Below are positions 1 through 9,466 of a DNA stretch of 64,000 nt, piece by piece. Source of the DNA: Rapana venosa (lineage: Eukaryota; Mollusca; Gastropoda; Neogastropoda; Muricidae); contig CM054155.1 in NCBI GenBank assembly GCA_028751875.1, positions 5,524,160-5,588,159 on the forward strand. The letters are read 5' to 3'. A program made the position numbers and the translations under genes. The notes beneath the pieces were generated by a model, which did no database searches, was not told where the DNA came from, and saw nothing but the letters and a program-made list of their open reading frames with translations. Within the stretch, counting starts at the first letter, position 1. Each line of letters opens with the position of its first letter.

Positions 1-181
1 TGGAACACTAAGTGCTGTGATATGATCAACGCAACATGCTAAAATAAAAAATTGTTGTCTTCTGAATTTCAAAATGTCTTCATCATGAGAGAGAGAGTCT
101 GTGTAAATGTGTGTGTGAATGTGTGAGTAAATATCTATCTGATAGATATTATATATATATAAATAATATATATATATAATA

Positions 182-217
<36 letters not shown>

Positions 218-372
218 GTGTGTGTGTGTGTATAATTATGTGTGTCAGTGTGTGTGTGTGAAAAGCTTTGTTTGTCCCTAAGTGATTTTGACCCCTGCAA
301 GTTACAGATGTTGTGTTGATCGTCATTTGATAGTAATGATTTGGGTAGGGGGTTGTAGTGACAGAAGATCAC
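1..372. repeat. AT and TG microsatellites in unassigned flank
   Basis: The stretch holds an imperfect (TA)n tract at about 150-215 that runs into (GT)n at about 215-272. No gene or recognisable transposon is visible in the rest. The short open frames here translate the dinucleotide tract and are not genes. Confidence 0.8.
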
Positions 373-480
373 CACAGCTATAATAGTAATACTACTACTA
401 CTACTACTAATATATGGAATTTATGAAGCGCTGAATCTTGCAAAACAAACAAATAGAAGCTACTGGTTCAGTCAATAATA
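373..480 (-). mobile_element. L2-like LINE 3'-end fragment
   Basis: A short (ACT)n tract is followed by the motif GAAGCGCTGAATCTTGCAAA and a CAAACAAATAGAAGC segment. The same order (trinucleotide tail, 'agcgct' core, 'cttg(c/t)aaa' and 'caaa(c/t)aaat') occurs at the 3' ends of the L2-like copies at 12.2 kb and 22.48 kb. It is a 5'-truncated 3' UTR remnant on the minus strand. No coding part remains. Confidence 0.6.
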
Positions 481-567
481 TCTTCCAATATTGTATACAG
501 TTTTACAATGTCACAACTGGAGGAGATTGTTCATGTCAGCGTTTTGTTGGTTTTTTGTTTCTTGGCT

Positions 568-928
568 AGAGCATCGTGGTTCAGTAATGATGAGATGTTG
601 TGTATGCGACCATTTTTGCCCACCATGAAGGTAGCCACATTCTGACTTCAGGGATGTATTCTGGATATGTTCGTGTTCCCGTAACCCAGCAAACGCTGAC
701 ATGAATTACGGGGTCTTTAACAAACATGTTTGATCTTCTGCATGCATATCTACTTAAAGGGAATTCAAGCACTGGCAGGTCTGCACTTGAAGCTGACCTG
801 GGAAGCCGTTAACCCTGCACCCCTAATTCACCAGATGCTGCAGAGATCTGAACTCCTGACGTCATAGATCCATAGGATTGAAGTCGACCAGTCTTAGACA
901 CTCGGCTATAGCGTCTGTCGTGTCAGCT
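568..928 (-). mobile_element. SINE-D, tRNA-derived SINE
   Basis: Read on the minus strand, the element starts with a tRNA-like head (about 845-928). This has an A-box-like TAGCCGAGTGTCTAAGAC and a weaker B-box-like AGTTCAGATCT about 40 bases on. A body of about 270 bp follows, containing GACCCCGTAATTCATGTCAGCG. Fragments of the same body recur at 14,445-14,570 and, inverted, at 63,520-63,645. A Pol III-transcribed SINE moved by a LINE is the family expectation. The B box is eroded, so this copy is old. No target-site duplication was found. Confidence 0.7.
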
Positions 929-930
929 TT

Positions 931-1455
931 TTGACCTGGTAGAGGTGGTCAGAGCACTCGCTTTGCCCAGCTAAGATTAAGTCCTTCGGATGAGACTATA
1001 AACCGAGGTCCCATGTGCGAACGCACGCAGAACATCTTGCACACACGTTAAATCCTGTTCCTCTTTTCGTAAGAGTAGGCCATTGTGTGCCGGTGGGAAC
1101 AGATGACCGAATTCACAAATCCGCATACACACGGGGACTGGGTGTACAAAAGCACATAAATGCTTATTCCATTATCCTCGATATAAAAGAATAAATAAAG
1201 AAAGAAAAATAAGATTAAGCAGCATCGAGTGCGGTTACGACGTGGATGGGTGACCGTTTGCGCACCTTGGCTTCAGTATAGTCCCCGAGTTCACCCAGCT
1301 GTAAATGGGTGCCTGCCGTTTTAGGGTCAGGGAAGGTAAAGCAGGGAGGGAGAGGAGATGGGCGCCACCCTCAATATGCTGGCCCCTGGAGAAGTTGAGG
1401 TCTCTGATGCCTCGCTCCCCAACGACCTTATAGGTTATGGGGCACCTTTACCTTA
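931..1455 (+). mobile_element. SINE-B (tRNA/5S chimeric SINE), split by SINE-A
   Basis: The 5' part (931-981) has the eroded tRNA-like A box GGTGGTCAGAGCACTCGC. The 3' part (1,220-1,455) holds the 5S rRNA-like segment (TAAGCAGC, then GTGGATGGGTGACCG), the family body and the terminal 'cacctttacctt'. The two parts are separated by a 228-bp SINE-A flanked by a perfect 10-bp duplication of the SINE-B sequence taagattaag. The other copies are at 6.2, 11.6, 12.0, 18.7 and 40.8 kb. Confidence 0.85.
982..1209 (+). mobile_element. SINE-A inserted in SINE-B
   Basis: This is the SINE-A body without its tRNA head. It starts TCCTTCGGATGAGACTATAA, continues through CGAACGCACGCAGAACATC and CACACGGGGACTGG, and ends in an A-rich tail (ataaataaagaaagaaaaa). 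Perfect 10-bp target-site duplications (taagattaag, 972-981 and 1,210-1,219) bracket it exactly. This is the signature of LINE-type target-primed insertion and shows it is younger than the surrounding SINE-B. Confidence 0.9.
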
Positions 1456-1504
1456 GAGGGGACAGCCCAGATATGGCCTTTGTGATTTTGGTGGGGCTAT
1501 TTGT
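1456..1504. other. Short spacer, unassigned
   Basis: Nothing recognisable between the SINE-B end and repeat F. Confidence 0.5.
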
Positions 1505-1772
1505 ATGTATGTTAGTCCGTCGTTTTCGACGATGACCTCCAAAACAGCAGAGGAGGCAGCTGCTGTTCGGAAATTTGGGCAGAAAATTTTATTATAGTGG
1601 AGACGCCTTGCCCACAGTACATCCCCACTCTCTCGGCCAAGTGGACATAAGGACAGTCAGCGTTGGAGATGTTCTCCAAAGGCCAACTAGCCCCCAGGGC
1701 TGCAGCACATAAGGACTGTGCAAGTCAAGCCTCCTAGTCAGTCATAGTCGATCACTAAAGACTAAGCTGTAA
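1505..1772 (+). repeat. Repeat F, dispersed repeat
   Basis: The segment contains CGACGATGACCTCC, then an AGCAGAGGAGGCAGCTGCTG block and GGGCTGCAGCACA. An inverted, noisy copy with the same blocks in the same order lies at 44,095-44,355. No coding potential, terminal repeat or Pol III box is evident, so its class is unknown. It could be part of a LINE 3' UTR or a non-autonomous DNA element. Confidence 0.6.
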
Positions 1773-1930
1773 AGTGGAATTCCATGAGTGGAAAAGCCAC
1801 TGGTCATACAGCCTCTCACTTTGCTGTTGCCCCCAGCGTCAATGGTTTAATCAAGAACTGTGGGCTACTTAACACTCTTATCATTGAAGCAGAACTTTCA
1901 GAGCCTACATACGCCATCTCCCTACACTGT

Positions 1931-2660
1931 GGATCGGTGGTCTAGAGGTAAGGCACCTAGCTGCCCAGAAAACAAAAAAGGCTGGGGTTGATCTGGGTCC
2001 GGGTTCTATCCCTGCTCGTCCCCATCCACTAGGCCATAGGTGGTGATCTGGATGCTAGTCTTTTGGATGAGTCGATAAATTGAGGTCTCAAGTGCAGCAT
2101 GCTTTCAGCACGTGTGAAAGAACCCACGGCAACAAGAGATTTGTTCCAGGCAGAATTCTGTCGAATAAATGCCGTTCTGACAAGGAAACAAATACACAGG
2201 CAGACAGGAAAAGATACACGAAAATTAACGGTGTCGCTGCTCTTGTGGCGACACGCTCTCACCGTGGAGAGCAGCCCGAATTTCACGCAGAGAAATCTGC
2301 CGTGATTTAAAGTGGTATACACTACACGACACACTACATTACATTACAAGTCCTTCGGATGAGACTATAAACCAAGGCCCCGTGTGCGAACGCACGCAGA
2401 ACATCTTGCGCACACATTAAATCCTGTTCCGCTTTTCGTTAAGAGTACGCCGGTGGGAACAGATGACAGAATTTACAAAACCGCATACACACGGGGACTG
2501 GATGTAACAAAGCACAAAGTGCTTATTCCATTATCCTCGATATTAAAGAAGGAAAAAAAACCCCACTACACTACAACACTCTACAATACAATGCAGCACA
2601 ACTCAATACATTGCAATTCGATACAATGCGACACAAATCAATACAATACAACACTGCATT
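1931..2660 (+). mobile_element. SINE-C, tRNA-derived SINE with ACATTACA-type tail
   Basis: The head has an A box TGGTCTAGAGGTAAGGC (from about 1,938) and a B box GGGTTCTATCCC (near 2,004), at tRNA-like spacing. The body includes a core shared with SINE-A (GGATGAG, GATAAA, GAGGTC, then CACGTGTGAAAGAACCC). Near the end comes GAGCAGCCCGAATTTCACGC. The 3' tail is a degenerate pentamer series (cacta/ catta/ atacaata). The tail is interrupted by a SINE-A at 2,351-2,560 and resumes at 2,561 (ccccactacactacaacac). Confidence 0.8.
2351..2560 (+). mobile_element. SINE-A inserted in the SINE-C tail
   Basis: Headless SINE-A body from tccttcggatgag to the A-rich end ggaaaaaaaa. The ACTACATTACA-type tail of SINE-C is present on both sides. 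The low-complexity target hides any exact duplication. Confidence 0.85.
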
Positions 2661-2935
2661 AAAAAACAACAACAACCAAACAACAACAACATTGACAAGA
2701 GATAATACTCTTGGCAATGGCCAACATCTCAACCAAGTCAACACCACTAGGATGCTCTTGTCTCTCCACCACACTGCCCTGCTCATTCTACTCCTCTCCT
2801 GTAGCAGCTTACAGTTAACCCTCAACTCTTACAACCACGTATCAACAAAAGTAATGTTAAAAAACGAAATAAAATTCCGCCCTTTCTTTTCCCCAAAGCC
2901 TTTTTCTCCATCACGGACCCGTCACTTTGCAGCAT
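2661..2935. other. Unassigned sequence with A/C-rich tract
   Basis: An AAC-rich tract (about 2,660-2,695) is followed by unique-looking sequence. The open frame running through 2,611-3,003 begins inside the SINE-C tail and shows no domain, so I do not call it a gene. Confidence 0.6.
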
Positions 2936-3180
2936 CTATATCATTTTCGCCGAACGCTCAGACAGCCACTATTGTTGTCTGTCATATGAGCGACATTGCG
3001 TAGCACTGCCGTTAAGCGCCTGACAGGTCAAATCCAGCGTATCCAACTTAGGTGTTGGGAGAGAATTGTTATCTTTTACGTCTTTCTGAAAAGAGGCAGG
3101 AGAATGGACCAAGAAGGGCAACAAGTAGACAAGAAGTAGATAACAGGCAGACAAGGAACAGAGGCAGAAACAAAGATCAG
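2936..3180 (-). mobile_element. LINE 3'-end fragment (CR1/L2-like tail family)
   Basis: The block CGCTCAGACAGCCACTATTG, then CATATGAGCG, GGCGCCTGA-like and 'ggaccaagaagg...acaagaag' is shared in order with 14,715-14,990 (-), 44,545-44,790 (+, noisy) and 53,700-53,905 (+). At the last site it lies downstream of a decayed LINE C-terminus. It is therefore read as a LINE 3' UTR, here 5'-truncated on the minus strand. The minisatellite starts directly at its inner end. Confidence 0.65.
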
Positions 3181-4493
3181 ACATCTCTAAAGACAGCCAG
3201 TTATACTCGGACATCTCTGAAGACAGCAAGTTTCACTCAGACATCTCTGAAGACAGCAAGTTACACTCAGACATATCTGAAAACAGCCAGTTACACTCAG
3301 ACATCTCTGAGGACAGCCAGTTACACTTAGGCATCTCTGAAAACAGCAAGTTACACTCAGACATCTCTGAGGACAGCCAGTTACACTCAGACATCTCTGA
3401 GGACAGCAAGTTACACTCAGACATCTCTGAAAACAGCCAGTTACACTCAGACACTCTGAAAACATCAAGTTACACTCAGACATATCTGAAGACAGCAAGT
3501 TACACTCAGACATTTCTGAAGACAGCCAGTTACACTCAGACATCTCTAAAGACAGCAAGTTACACTCAGACATCTCTGAAAACAGCCAGTTACACTGGGA
3601 CATCTCTGAGGACAGCCAGTTACACTTAGGCATCTCTGAAAACAGCAAGTTACACTCAGACATCTCTGAGGACAGCCAGTTACACTCAGACATCTCTGAG
3701 GACAGCAAGTTACACTCAGACATCTCTGAAAACAGCCAGTTACACTCAGACATCTCTGAAAACAGCAAGTTACACTCAGACATCTCTGAAGACAGCCAGT
3801 TACACTCAGACATCTCTGAAAACAGCCAGTTACACTCAGACATCTCTGAAGACAGCCAGTTACACTCAGACATCTCTGAAAACAGCAAGTTACACTCAGA
3901 CATGTCTGAAGACAGCCAGTTACACTCAGGCATCTCTGAGGACAGCAAGTTACACTCAGACATCTCTGAAAACAGCCAGTTACACTCAGGCATCTCTGAA
4001 AACAGCCAGTTACACTCATACATCTCTGAAAACAGCCAGTTACACTCAGACATCTATGAAAACAGCAAGTTACACTCAGACATCTCTGAAGACAGCAAGT
4101 TACACTCAGGCATCTCTGAAAACAGCAAGTTACACTCAGACATCTCTGAAAACAGCCTGTTACACTCAGACATCTCTGAAAACAGCCAGTTACACTCAGA
4201 CATCTCTGAAGACAGCCAGTTACACTCATACATCTCTGAAAACAGCCAGTTACACTCAGACATCTCTGAAGACAGCCAGTTACACTCAGACATCTCTGAA
4301 GACAGCCAGTTACACTCAGACATCTCTTATGACAGCCAGTTACACTCAGACATCTCTGAAGACAGCCAGTTACACTCAGACATCTCTGAAGACAGCAAGT
4401 TACACTCAGACATCTCTGAAGATAGCCAGTTACACTCAGACATCTCTGAAGACAGCCAGTTACACTCAGACATATTTATCTGAAAACAACAAG
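3181..4493. repeat. 30-bp minisatellite, 43 units plus a partial
   Basis: The consensus unit is ACATCTCTGAAGACAGCCAG followed by TTACACTCAG. Nine units (3,181-3,450) are followed by one 29-bp unit (3,451-3,479), 33 more 30-bp units (to 4,469) and a degenerate partial unit. Most variation sits at two positions: gaagac/gaaaac/gaggac and gccag/gcaag. A five-unit block at 3,301-3,450 is identical to 3,600-3,749, showing internal duplication. Because 30 is a multiple of three, several frames stay open on both strands (decapeptide MSECNWLFSE on minus, SEDSQLHSDI on plus). The 29-bp unit breaks each frame and nothing supports translation. Confidence 0.97.
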
Positions 4494-4916
4494 CCCCATC
4501 CCACAGACCATATACTGCTGCCTCCTCAGGCTGACTTCTCTGCTTCTTACAGACCCTAGACCTCCTTCGCACAGCCCCTAAAATAATAAATATTTTTTAA
4601 AAAGTCTCTGCTGGGACGTAATAATCCCAGCAACAAAAAGCAGACAGAACTGACAGTGCTGCGAAGTGGGTTAGTTCTGTGCTGTGCCTGCAGTCAGTAC
4701 ATTGTCTGTGTTCTCCTGTACACCTTCACTTCTGTGAACACGAACGACTGATCCAAGAGGCCGCTGATTAGGCTTAAAGTTGCAATGTCTAAACCAGACA
4801 TCATTCTGTATTTTGATTTCTGTAAAATGACTGACGCGGATGGAACTTTGATTTATGAAAAATGGCCCTTAAAAAGTCAAAGAAAGAATACAAGAGCGGG
4901 CGCGCGCGCGCGCTCG
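4494..4916. other. Unassigned sequence
   Basis: No transposon or gene is recognised. A frame opening with ATG at 4,785 reads 36 non-repetitive residues before running into the CA array. No domain was recognised and it is probably fortuitous. Confidence 0.6.
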
Positions 4917-4942
4917 CACGCACACACACACACACACACCAC

Positions 4943-4980
<38 letters not shown>

Positions 4981-5014
4981 ACACCATACACAACGCACAC
5001 ACACAGACACTACA

Positions 5015-5082
<68 letters not shown>

Positions 5083-5115
5083 ATTATCGAAATAAAGGAT
5101 TAATAAAATTAATAT

Positions 5116-5159
<44 letters not shown>
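4917..5159. repeat. (CA)n microsatellite cluster
   Basis: Three CA blocks are separated by short interruptions (4,917-4,980, 5,006-5,076 and 5,118-5,159). A GC-alternating stretch (gcgcgcgcgcgc) lies on the left edge. Poly-His/Thr and poly-Cys/Val frames through it are artefacts. Confidence 0.98.
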
Positions 5160-5160
<1 letters not shown>

Positions 5161-5193
5161 GTAGAACCTACAACAGATGATGAAGCAAAAACT

Positions 5194-5370
5194 GGGGGGG
5201 GGGGGGGGGGGGGGGGGCGGGGAAACCACACCACAACCCATCAACATCAACAACAACAAAAACAACAAAAACAACAACAATAGTCACACAAAAAAAAAAC
5301 AACCAAAAAAAAAAACTAACACCGATAGCAAAACAAAAAAAACAACAACCAAAACCAACAACAAAAAGAT
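5194..5370. repeat. Poly-G tract followed by AAC/A-rich tract
   Basis: An uninterrupted G run of 24 (5,194-5,217) is followed by an A-rich (AAC)n-type tract to about 5,370. It is G-quadruplex prone. Confidence 0.95.
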
Positions 5371-5542
5371 CGATAATTTCACCATGTATTCCACTGACCG
5401 TCATGAATTATGCATGAGGATAGAGGTCGCGCCGCTTTAGTCTCCACATCATCTCCACCTCTCCTGATGTCCCTGATCTCAGGCAGAACATTCAAAGCAA
5501 TCTGAAAGAAAACCATCAATCGGCTTACCTCCCCTTGTCTCT
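5371..5542. other. Unassigned sequence
   Basis: Short unique-looking stretch with no recognised feature. Confidence 0.5.
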
Positions 5543-5614
5543 CCCCCCCCCCCCCCCCCCCGGGAGGATAAGGTCGGTTTGACCGAAGGATAACATTTGT
5601 TTTTTAGTCCTGTT

Positions 5615-5664
<50 letters not shown>

Positions 5665-6020
5665 ACACCACCCTCTCCTCCTCCACATCCTACCCTTACC
5701 CTCCCATCCCTGCTTCCCCTTTAGTTGCTGTTGTTTTGGGGGATTTTTAAAACACACACACGCACACGCACGTACACGCGCGCACACACATACACACAGC
5801 TCGTTTCTCTTCCTCCTCCCACCCCCTTCCTCCCTTTCGTTCCCAATTCATGTATCTAGTTTAAAGACAACTAAATTCAAACACACATTCGTAAGCACGT
5901 CTGTACAACTGAATATACACGCAGACGCGTGTGTCTAGTTGCGCGCGCACCTTCTCTCGCTCTCCTTCCCCCCCCCCCCCCCCCCCTCTCTCCCTCTCTC
6001 TCTCTCTTCCTCTCTCCCCC
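5543..6020. repeat. Poly-C tracts with CA and CT microsatellites
   Basis: C runs lie at 5,543-5,561 (19), 5,617-5,664 (48) and 5,968-5,986 (19). Between and after them are CA-rich (5,751-5,795) and CT-rich (5,986-6,016) tracts. The 48-base C run is the longest homopolymer in the window. Confidence 0.95.
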
Positions 6021-6137
6021 AATGCGCGCACAATGAGGGGCCCCAAAGACCACATGAATGTTGAAAGAAAAAGACATAGCACAGGAGGATTTTTTTTTTA
6101 AAGTGCACAAAAGTTGCAAAGAGAATAATATTGTGTG

Positions 6138-6614
6138 TTTATTTATTTTATTTTATTTTATTCTTTTATATCGAGCAGCGTCGAGCGTGGTTACCACTTG
6201 GATGGGTGACCGTTTGCGCGCCTTGGCTTCAGTACAGTTCCCCCAGTTCACCCAGCTGTAAATGGGTACCTGCCCTCTTTAGGGTCAGGGAAGGTAAAGC
6301 AGCGAGGGAGAGGAGATGGGCGCCGCCCTCAATATGCTGGCCCTAGAGAAGTGAGGTCTCTGACGCCTCGCTCCCCTACGACCTTATAGGTTTTGGGACT
6401 CCTTTACCTTTACCTATATCGAGGAAAATGGAATAAGCACGTATGTGCTGTTTTACGTCCAGTCCCCGTGTGTATGCTGATTTGTGAATTCTGTCATCTG
6501 TTCCCACCGGCACACAATGGCTTACTCTTACGAAAAGCGGAACACGATTTAACGTGTGCGCAAGATGTTCTGCGTGCGTTCGCACACGGGACTTCGGTTT
6601 ATAGTCTCATCCGA

Positions 6615-6618
<4 letters not shown>
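6138..6618 (-). mobile_element. SINE-A split by SINE-B
   Basis: The minus-strand SINE-A tail (6,138-6,175) and body (6,424-6,618) are separated by a SINE-B. The body carries GTCATCTGTTCCCACCGGCA and ends in 'ctcatccgaagg', running directly into a (GT)n array. The head is absent. The interrupting SINE-B is bracketed by the duplicated SINE-A sequence tatatcgag. Confidence 0.9.
6176..6414 (+). mobile_element. SINE-B inserted in SINE-A, 5'-truncated
   Basis: This copy starts inside the 5S-like segment (cagcgtcgagcgtggtta, then CACTTGGATGGGTGACCG), so the tRNA-like head is missing. It runs to the family 3' end (cctttacctttacc). Perfect 9-bp duplications tatatcgag at 6,167-6,175 and 6,415-6,423 mark the insertion. 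The 5' truncation is typical of LINE-driven reverse transcription. Confidence 0.9.
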
Positions 6619-6656
<38 letters not shown>

Positions 6657-6736
6657 GTGTGTGTGTGTGTGTTAGTGTGTGTGTGTTAGTGTGTGTGTGT
6701 GTTAGTGTGTGTGTGTGTTGAGTGTGTGTGTGTGTG

Positions 6737-6775
<39 letters not shown>

Positions 6776-6841
6776 CAATTTTTACGTCTGTTCACTTAAA
6801 GTGATATTAGACGATGGAGGCAGGGGGGGGGGGGGGGGGGG
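6618..6841. repeat. (GT)n array, hairpin motif and poly-G run
   Basis: An interrupted GT array (6,618-6,775) is followed by an imperfect hairpin, CGTCTgttCACTTaAAGTGatattAGACG (6,785-6,813), and a 19-base G run (6,823-6,841). The hairpin motif recurs beside simple repeats at 19.68, 38.06 and 48.10 kb. Confidence 0.9.
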
Positions 6842-7059
6842 ACATAATGAGATAAGGGCTTTAAGTAGAATAGATACGTGTTGGTATGAATGCACATTAA
6901 AAGATTATTCCAATCTATATAAATAGTATGTTGCAAAAAACATGGCATAGAACTTCAAAAATTAACAAAAACCCACAACAATTGAAAAATACTCTAATGT
7001 TGGAAAACAAACAATTTTGAACTACTTGTAACGGCATTTGTGAAACAAGCAAAATGTAG
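6842..7059. other. AT-rich sequence 3' of the I/Nimb-like LINE
   Basis: It lies immediately downstream of the last recognisable LINE coding block on the minus strand and may be its 3' UTR. No poly-A or simple tail defines the boundary. Confidence 0.4.
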
Positions 7060-7076
7060 ATTCCCACGACCATACT

Positions 7077-7454
7077 TTACAAAAAAGAGAATACTGGGGA
7101 TTGCAACAGAGACAAGGCTATCTCACATAATAACTCAGGATTGGTTAAAACTTCCTGCAGAGACTTATCTTGAAATGATGGTAAAAACGTTTTTAAACCT
7201 TGACATTGATACAGAACATGAACATTAGAAAATTTGTCACCGCATATACATTGTATATTTTTGGCAAATTTTGCTCGAAAGGCATTTAATTTCAATCTGT
7301 AGATTAGAGAAACAATTTTTCTAGTACAGGATTTTCGAAAACCGTACTGAGTGCAAAGAATGTTCTCAATATCCAGAACTGAAACAGTATGCTGGGGATA
7401 ACCAGCCTCTTCCTGTTTCTTTTTCACATGTTTCCAGCAAACATTTTGAAGCAA
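7077..7454 (-). pseudogene. LINE C-terminal segment with Cys/His cluster
   Basis: A 125-codon frame downstream of RNase H. It contains CICGDKFSNVHVLYQC, a C-x2-C-x5-H-x4-C pattern resembling the C-terminal zinc knuckle of I-group LINEs, which is thought to bind template RNA. The upstream LKLNAFRAKFAKN is basic. The block ends at a stop near 7,077, probably close to the natural end of the protein. Confidence 0.7.
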
Positions 7455-7536
7455 AGCATAACCTTCGTGAAGAGAAAGAGGAATATCTAAAACAGTTGAA
7501 TAGCTATCATGTTTTGCTGCCTTTTTGGCAGCTTTG

Positions 7537-7743
7537 TCACCGTTTCATTAAATGAATACCACAATGAGATGGAATCCAGCAGAAAGTAACATTCGAACCC
7601 CTCAGAATTAAAAAATGTACCAATAAATTAATTTCAGTAATAAGATTCTGCCTAACGGTCGAAGACGAGTTACTGAGAGACTGTAATGCAGATTTAGAAT
7701 CAACACAGAACCAATATCTGCAAAACAGTATTGGGGAAATCAA
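7537..7743 (-). pseudogene. RNase H C-terminal half of the LINE
   Basis: The frame contains FCVDSKSALQSLSN (third catalytic Asp) and FCWIPSHCGI, the usual 'W(V/I)PSHxGI' motif with the His. It continues the domain begun in the neighbouring frame after a frameshift near 7,740. It ends at 7,537 with the frame shifting again. Confidence 0.82.
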
Positions 7744-8893
7744 GCAGAAAGTACAAAGCCATCAAAATAGCAGTAAGTTCAGCAGTAAAGATGGAATGAT
7801 TTTTGCCGATGTGATAGGATTTTTCAATCTTTAAAGCTGGAATAATGAATGCTGCCCCTGCTTCCTTGTTTTTAAGAAGGGATCCGTCAGTGTATATCTT
7901 AAGATGTGAAGGATATGTATCTTCTAGGTGCACTTTTATATAAGATCCAAGAATAAGCCCATTTTCTTCTTTTTTTAAAGAGAGATGGTAGATATCAAAA
8001 TCTGCTTTCTGAAGTTCCCATTTTGGACAAGGTGTTAAAAGAGGTGTGGATTTTTGCCAGTCTTTAGGATTGATACTTGACTCTTTGAAGATATCGGAAG
8101 TGTAAGTACTAATAGTGACAAGAGAAGAGATATTTTTAGCTCTATTGGGAAATTCTAAGTCGGATCTAATTGAAATTGCCGATGCAATATTGTTTTCAAC
8201 TGTCGAACTTCTTAAAACATACTTTGAAACGGCTAAGTTACAATAATCCTCTAGAGGTAGTACTCCTATTTCTCTATACGTTCCTAAAGAAGATGCATGA
8301 AACGGAACTCCCAAAGCAATCCGGAAAGCTTTACAATCTAAGCTTTGAATTTTGTTCAATAGATATTTGGGGGCACTAAAGAATAATTCTTGACCATATG
8401 TTAGTTTAGAATGAACCAGTGATACTGATAAATGCTTTAGTACTAATGAATCTTGTGCCCATATTTGCCTACTAATTGCTTTTAATACATTCAGACTTTT
8501 TCTTGCCTTGTTTAAAGCATATTCGATGTGACAATGCCATGTTAATTTCGAAGTAAGTATAATACCAAGAAATTTTACCATAGGCTTATAATCCAGAACT
8601 TGTTCACCAATTTTGAAAACAGGAAGTTTAGGAGGATCAGCACCATTGTTAAAAAGCACAACCTGTGTCTTTTCTGTAGAAAGACCTAACCCATTTTCCA
8701 CCATATACTTATAAATGTTATCCAACTCAAGCTGATATAACTTTCTAACATAATTCAAATGTCTTTTAGGTGTTACCTTTTTCATTGTTACCCTTTTCCA
8801 CATACAAAGGTCATCAGCATATTGGACAAGAACAACATTATCAGACACATATTCAGGGATATCATGAAGTAAATATAAATAAATAGGGTGCAA
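7700..8893 (-). pseudogene. LINE RT palm/thumb plus start of RNase H
   Basis: A 397-codon frame. The catalytic VLVQYADDLCMW motif lies at about residues 22-33, followed by the 'GLGLSTEKTQVVLF' and 'KFLGIILTSKLTW' blocks typical of the LINE RT palm and thumb. RNase H begins near residue 330 with KIYTDGSLLKNKEAGAA (first catalytic Asp) and FTAELTAILMAL (catalytic Glu). The frame ends at a break just before the third RNase H Asp, which is found in the next block. It is the longest uninterrupted coding remnant in the window. Confidence 0.88.
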
Positions 8894-9075
8894 TCACAGA
8901 GCCTGAGGTATGCCCATTTGTGGAAATCTAAGTGTGGAGTAAGTATTTCCAACCTTTGCCTGAATGCTTCTTCCTGTGAGAAAATTTCTAAAATAAGAAT
9001 AGATGAAACCTGACAATCCAATACATTTTAATTTATATAACAATCTAGCATGCCAAACTTGGTCATAAGCTTTGT

Positions 9076-9460
9076 TTATGTCAAAGAATGTGGCAAAATA
9101 TTTTGTCTTCGTGCAAACTGATGTTTTATTTGGGTAGTCAGCTTGACTAAATGGTCTATGGTTGATCTCCCTTTTCGAAATCCTGCTTGATTAACTGGGA
9201 CAATTTTATTTTTCTCACAATAATACACTAGTCTATTTAAAATAACTTTTTCCATAAGTTTTCCAGTGGTGTGATGTAAGTGCAACAGGTCTATAGCTTT
9301 TTGCATCACTTTTCAATTTTCCTTGTTTTAGTAGGGGAATAATAATAGACTGCTTCCAAATCAGAGGTATTTTACATTCTACCCAGCACTCTGAAATAAT
9401 TGGTGTAGTAAAAGAACCCAGTTTTCTGGTAAATGTTTCAGCATTAGATTGAAATAGCAT
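9076..9460 (-). pseudogene. LINE reverse transcriptase, N-terminal part
   Basis: Two overlapping frames cover the RT fingers. The first holds IPLLKQGKLKSDAKSYRPVA (9,233-9,460), with the conserved 'YRPVALTS' block. The second holds ILNRLVYYCEKNKIVPVNQA followed by GFRKGRSTIDHL (9,076-9,309), the conserved 'QAGFR..RST.D.L' block. A frameshift lies near 9,250-9,300. Downstream, 8,893-9,075 is frame-broken, where the first catalytic Asp motif (usually FFDINKAYD-like) is expected; its remnant is visible around 9,060-9,090. Confidence 0.8.
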
Positions 9461-9466
9461 CTATTC

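Noticed and set aside
3181..4493. CRISPR-like array
   Set aside because: The units are contiguous with no unique spacers, the context is eukaryotic and there are no cas genes.
3187..4559. Long open frames on both strands in the 30-bp array (decapeptide repeats such as MSECNWLFSE)
   Set aside because: A unit of 30 bases keeps any stop-free frame open for the whole array. The frames exist on both strands at once, break at the 29-bp unit, and have no promoter, signal peptide or flanking coding sequence.
4785..5117. Small protein starting MSKPDIILYFDFCKMTDADG
   Set aside because: Only the first 36 codons are non-repetitive before the CA array; no homologue or domain recognised.
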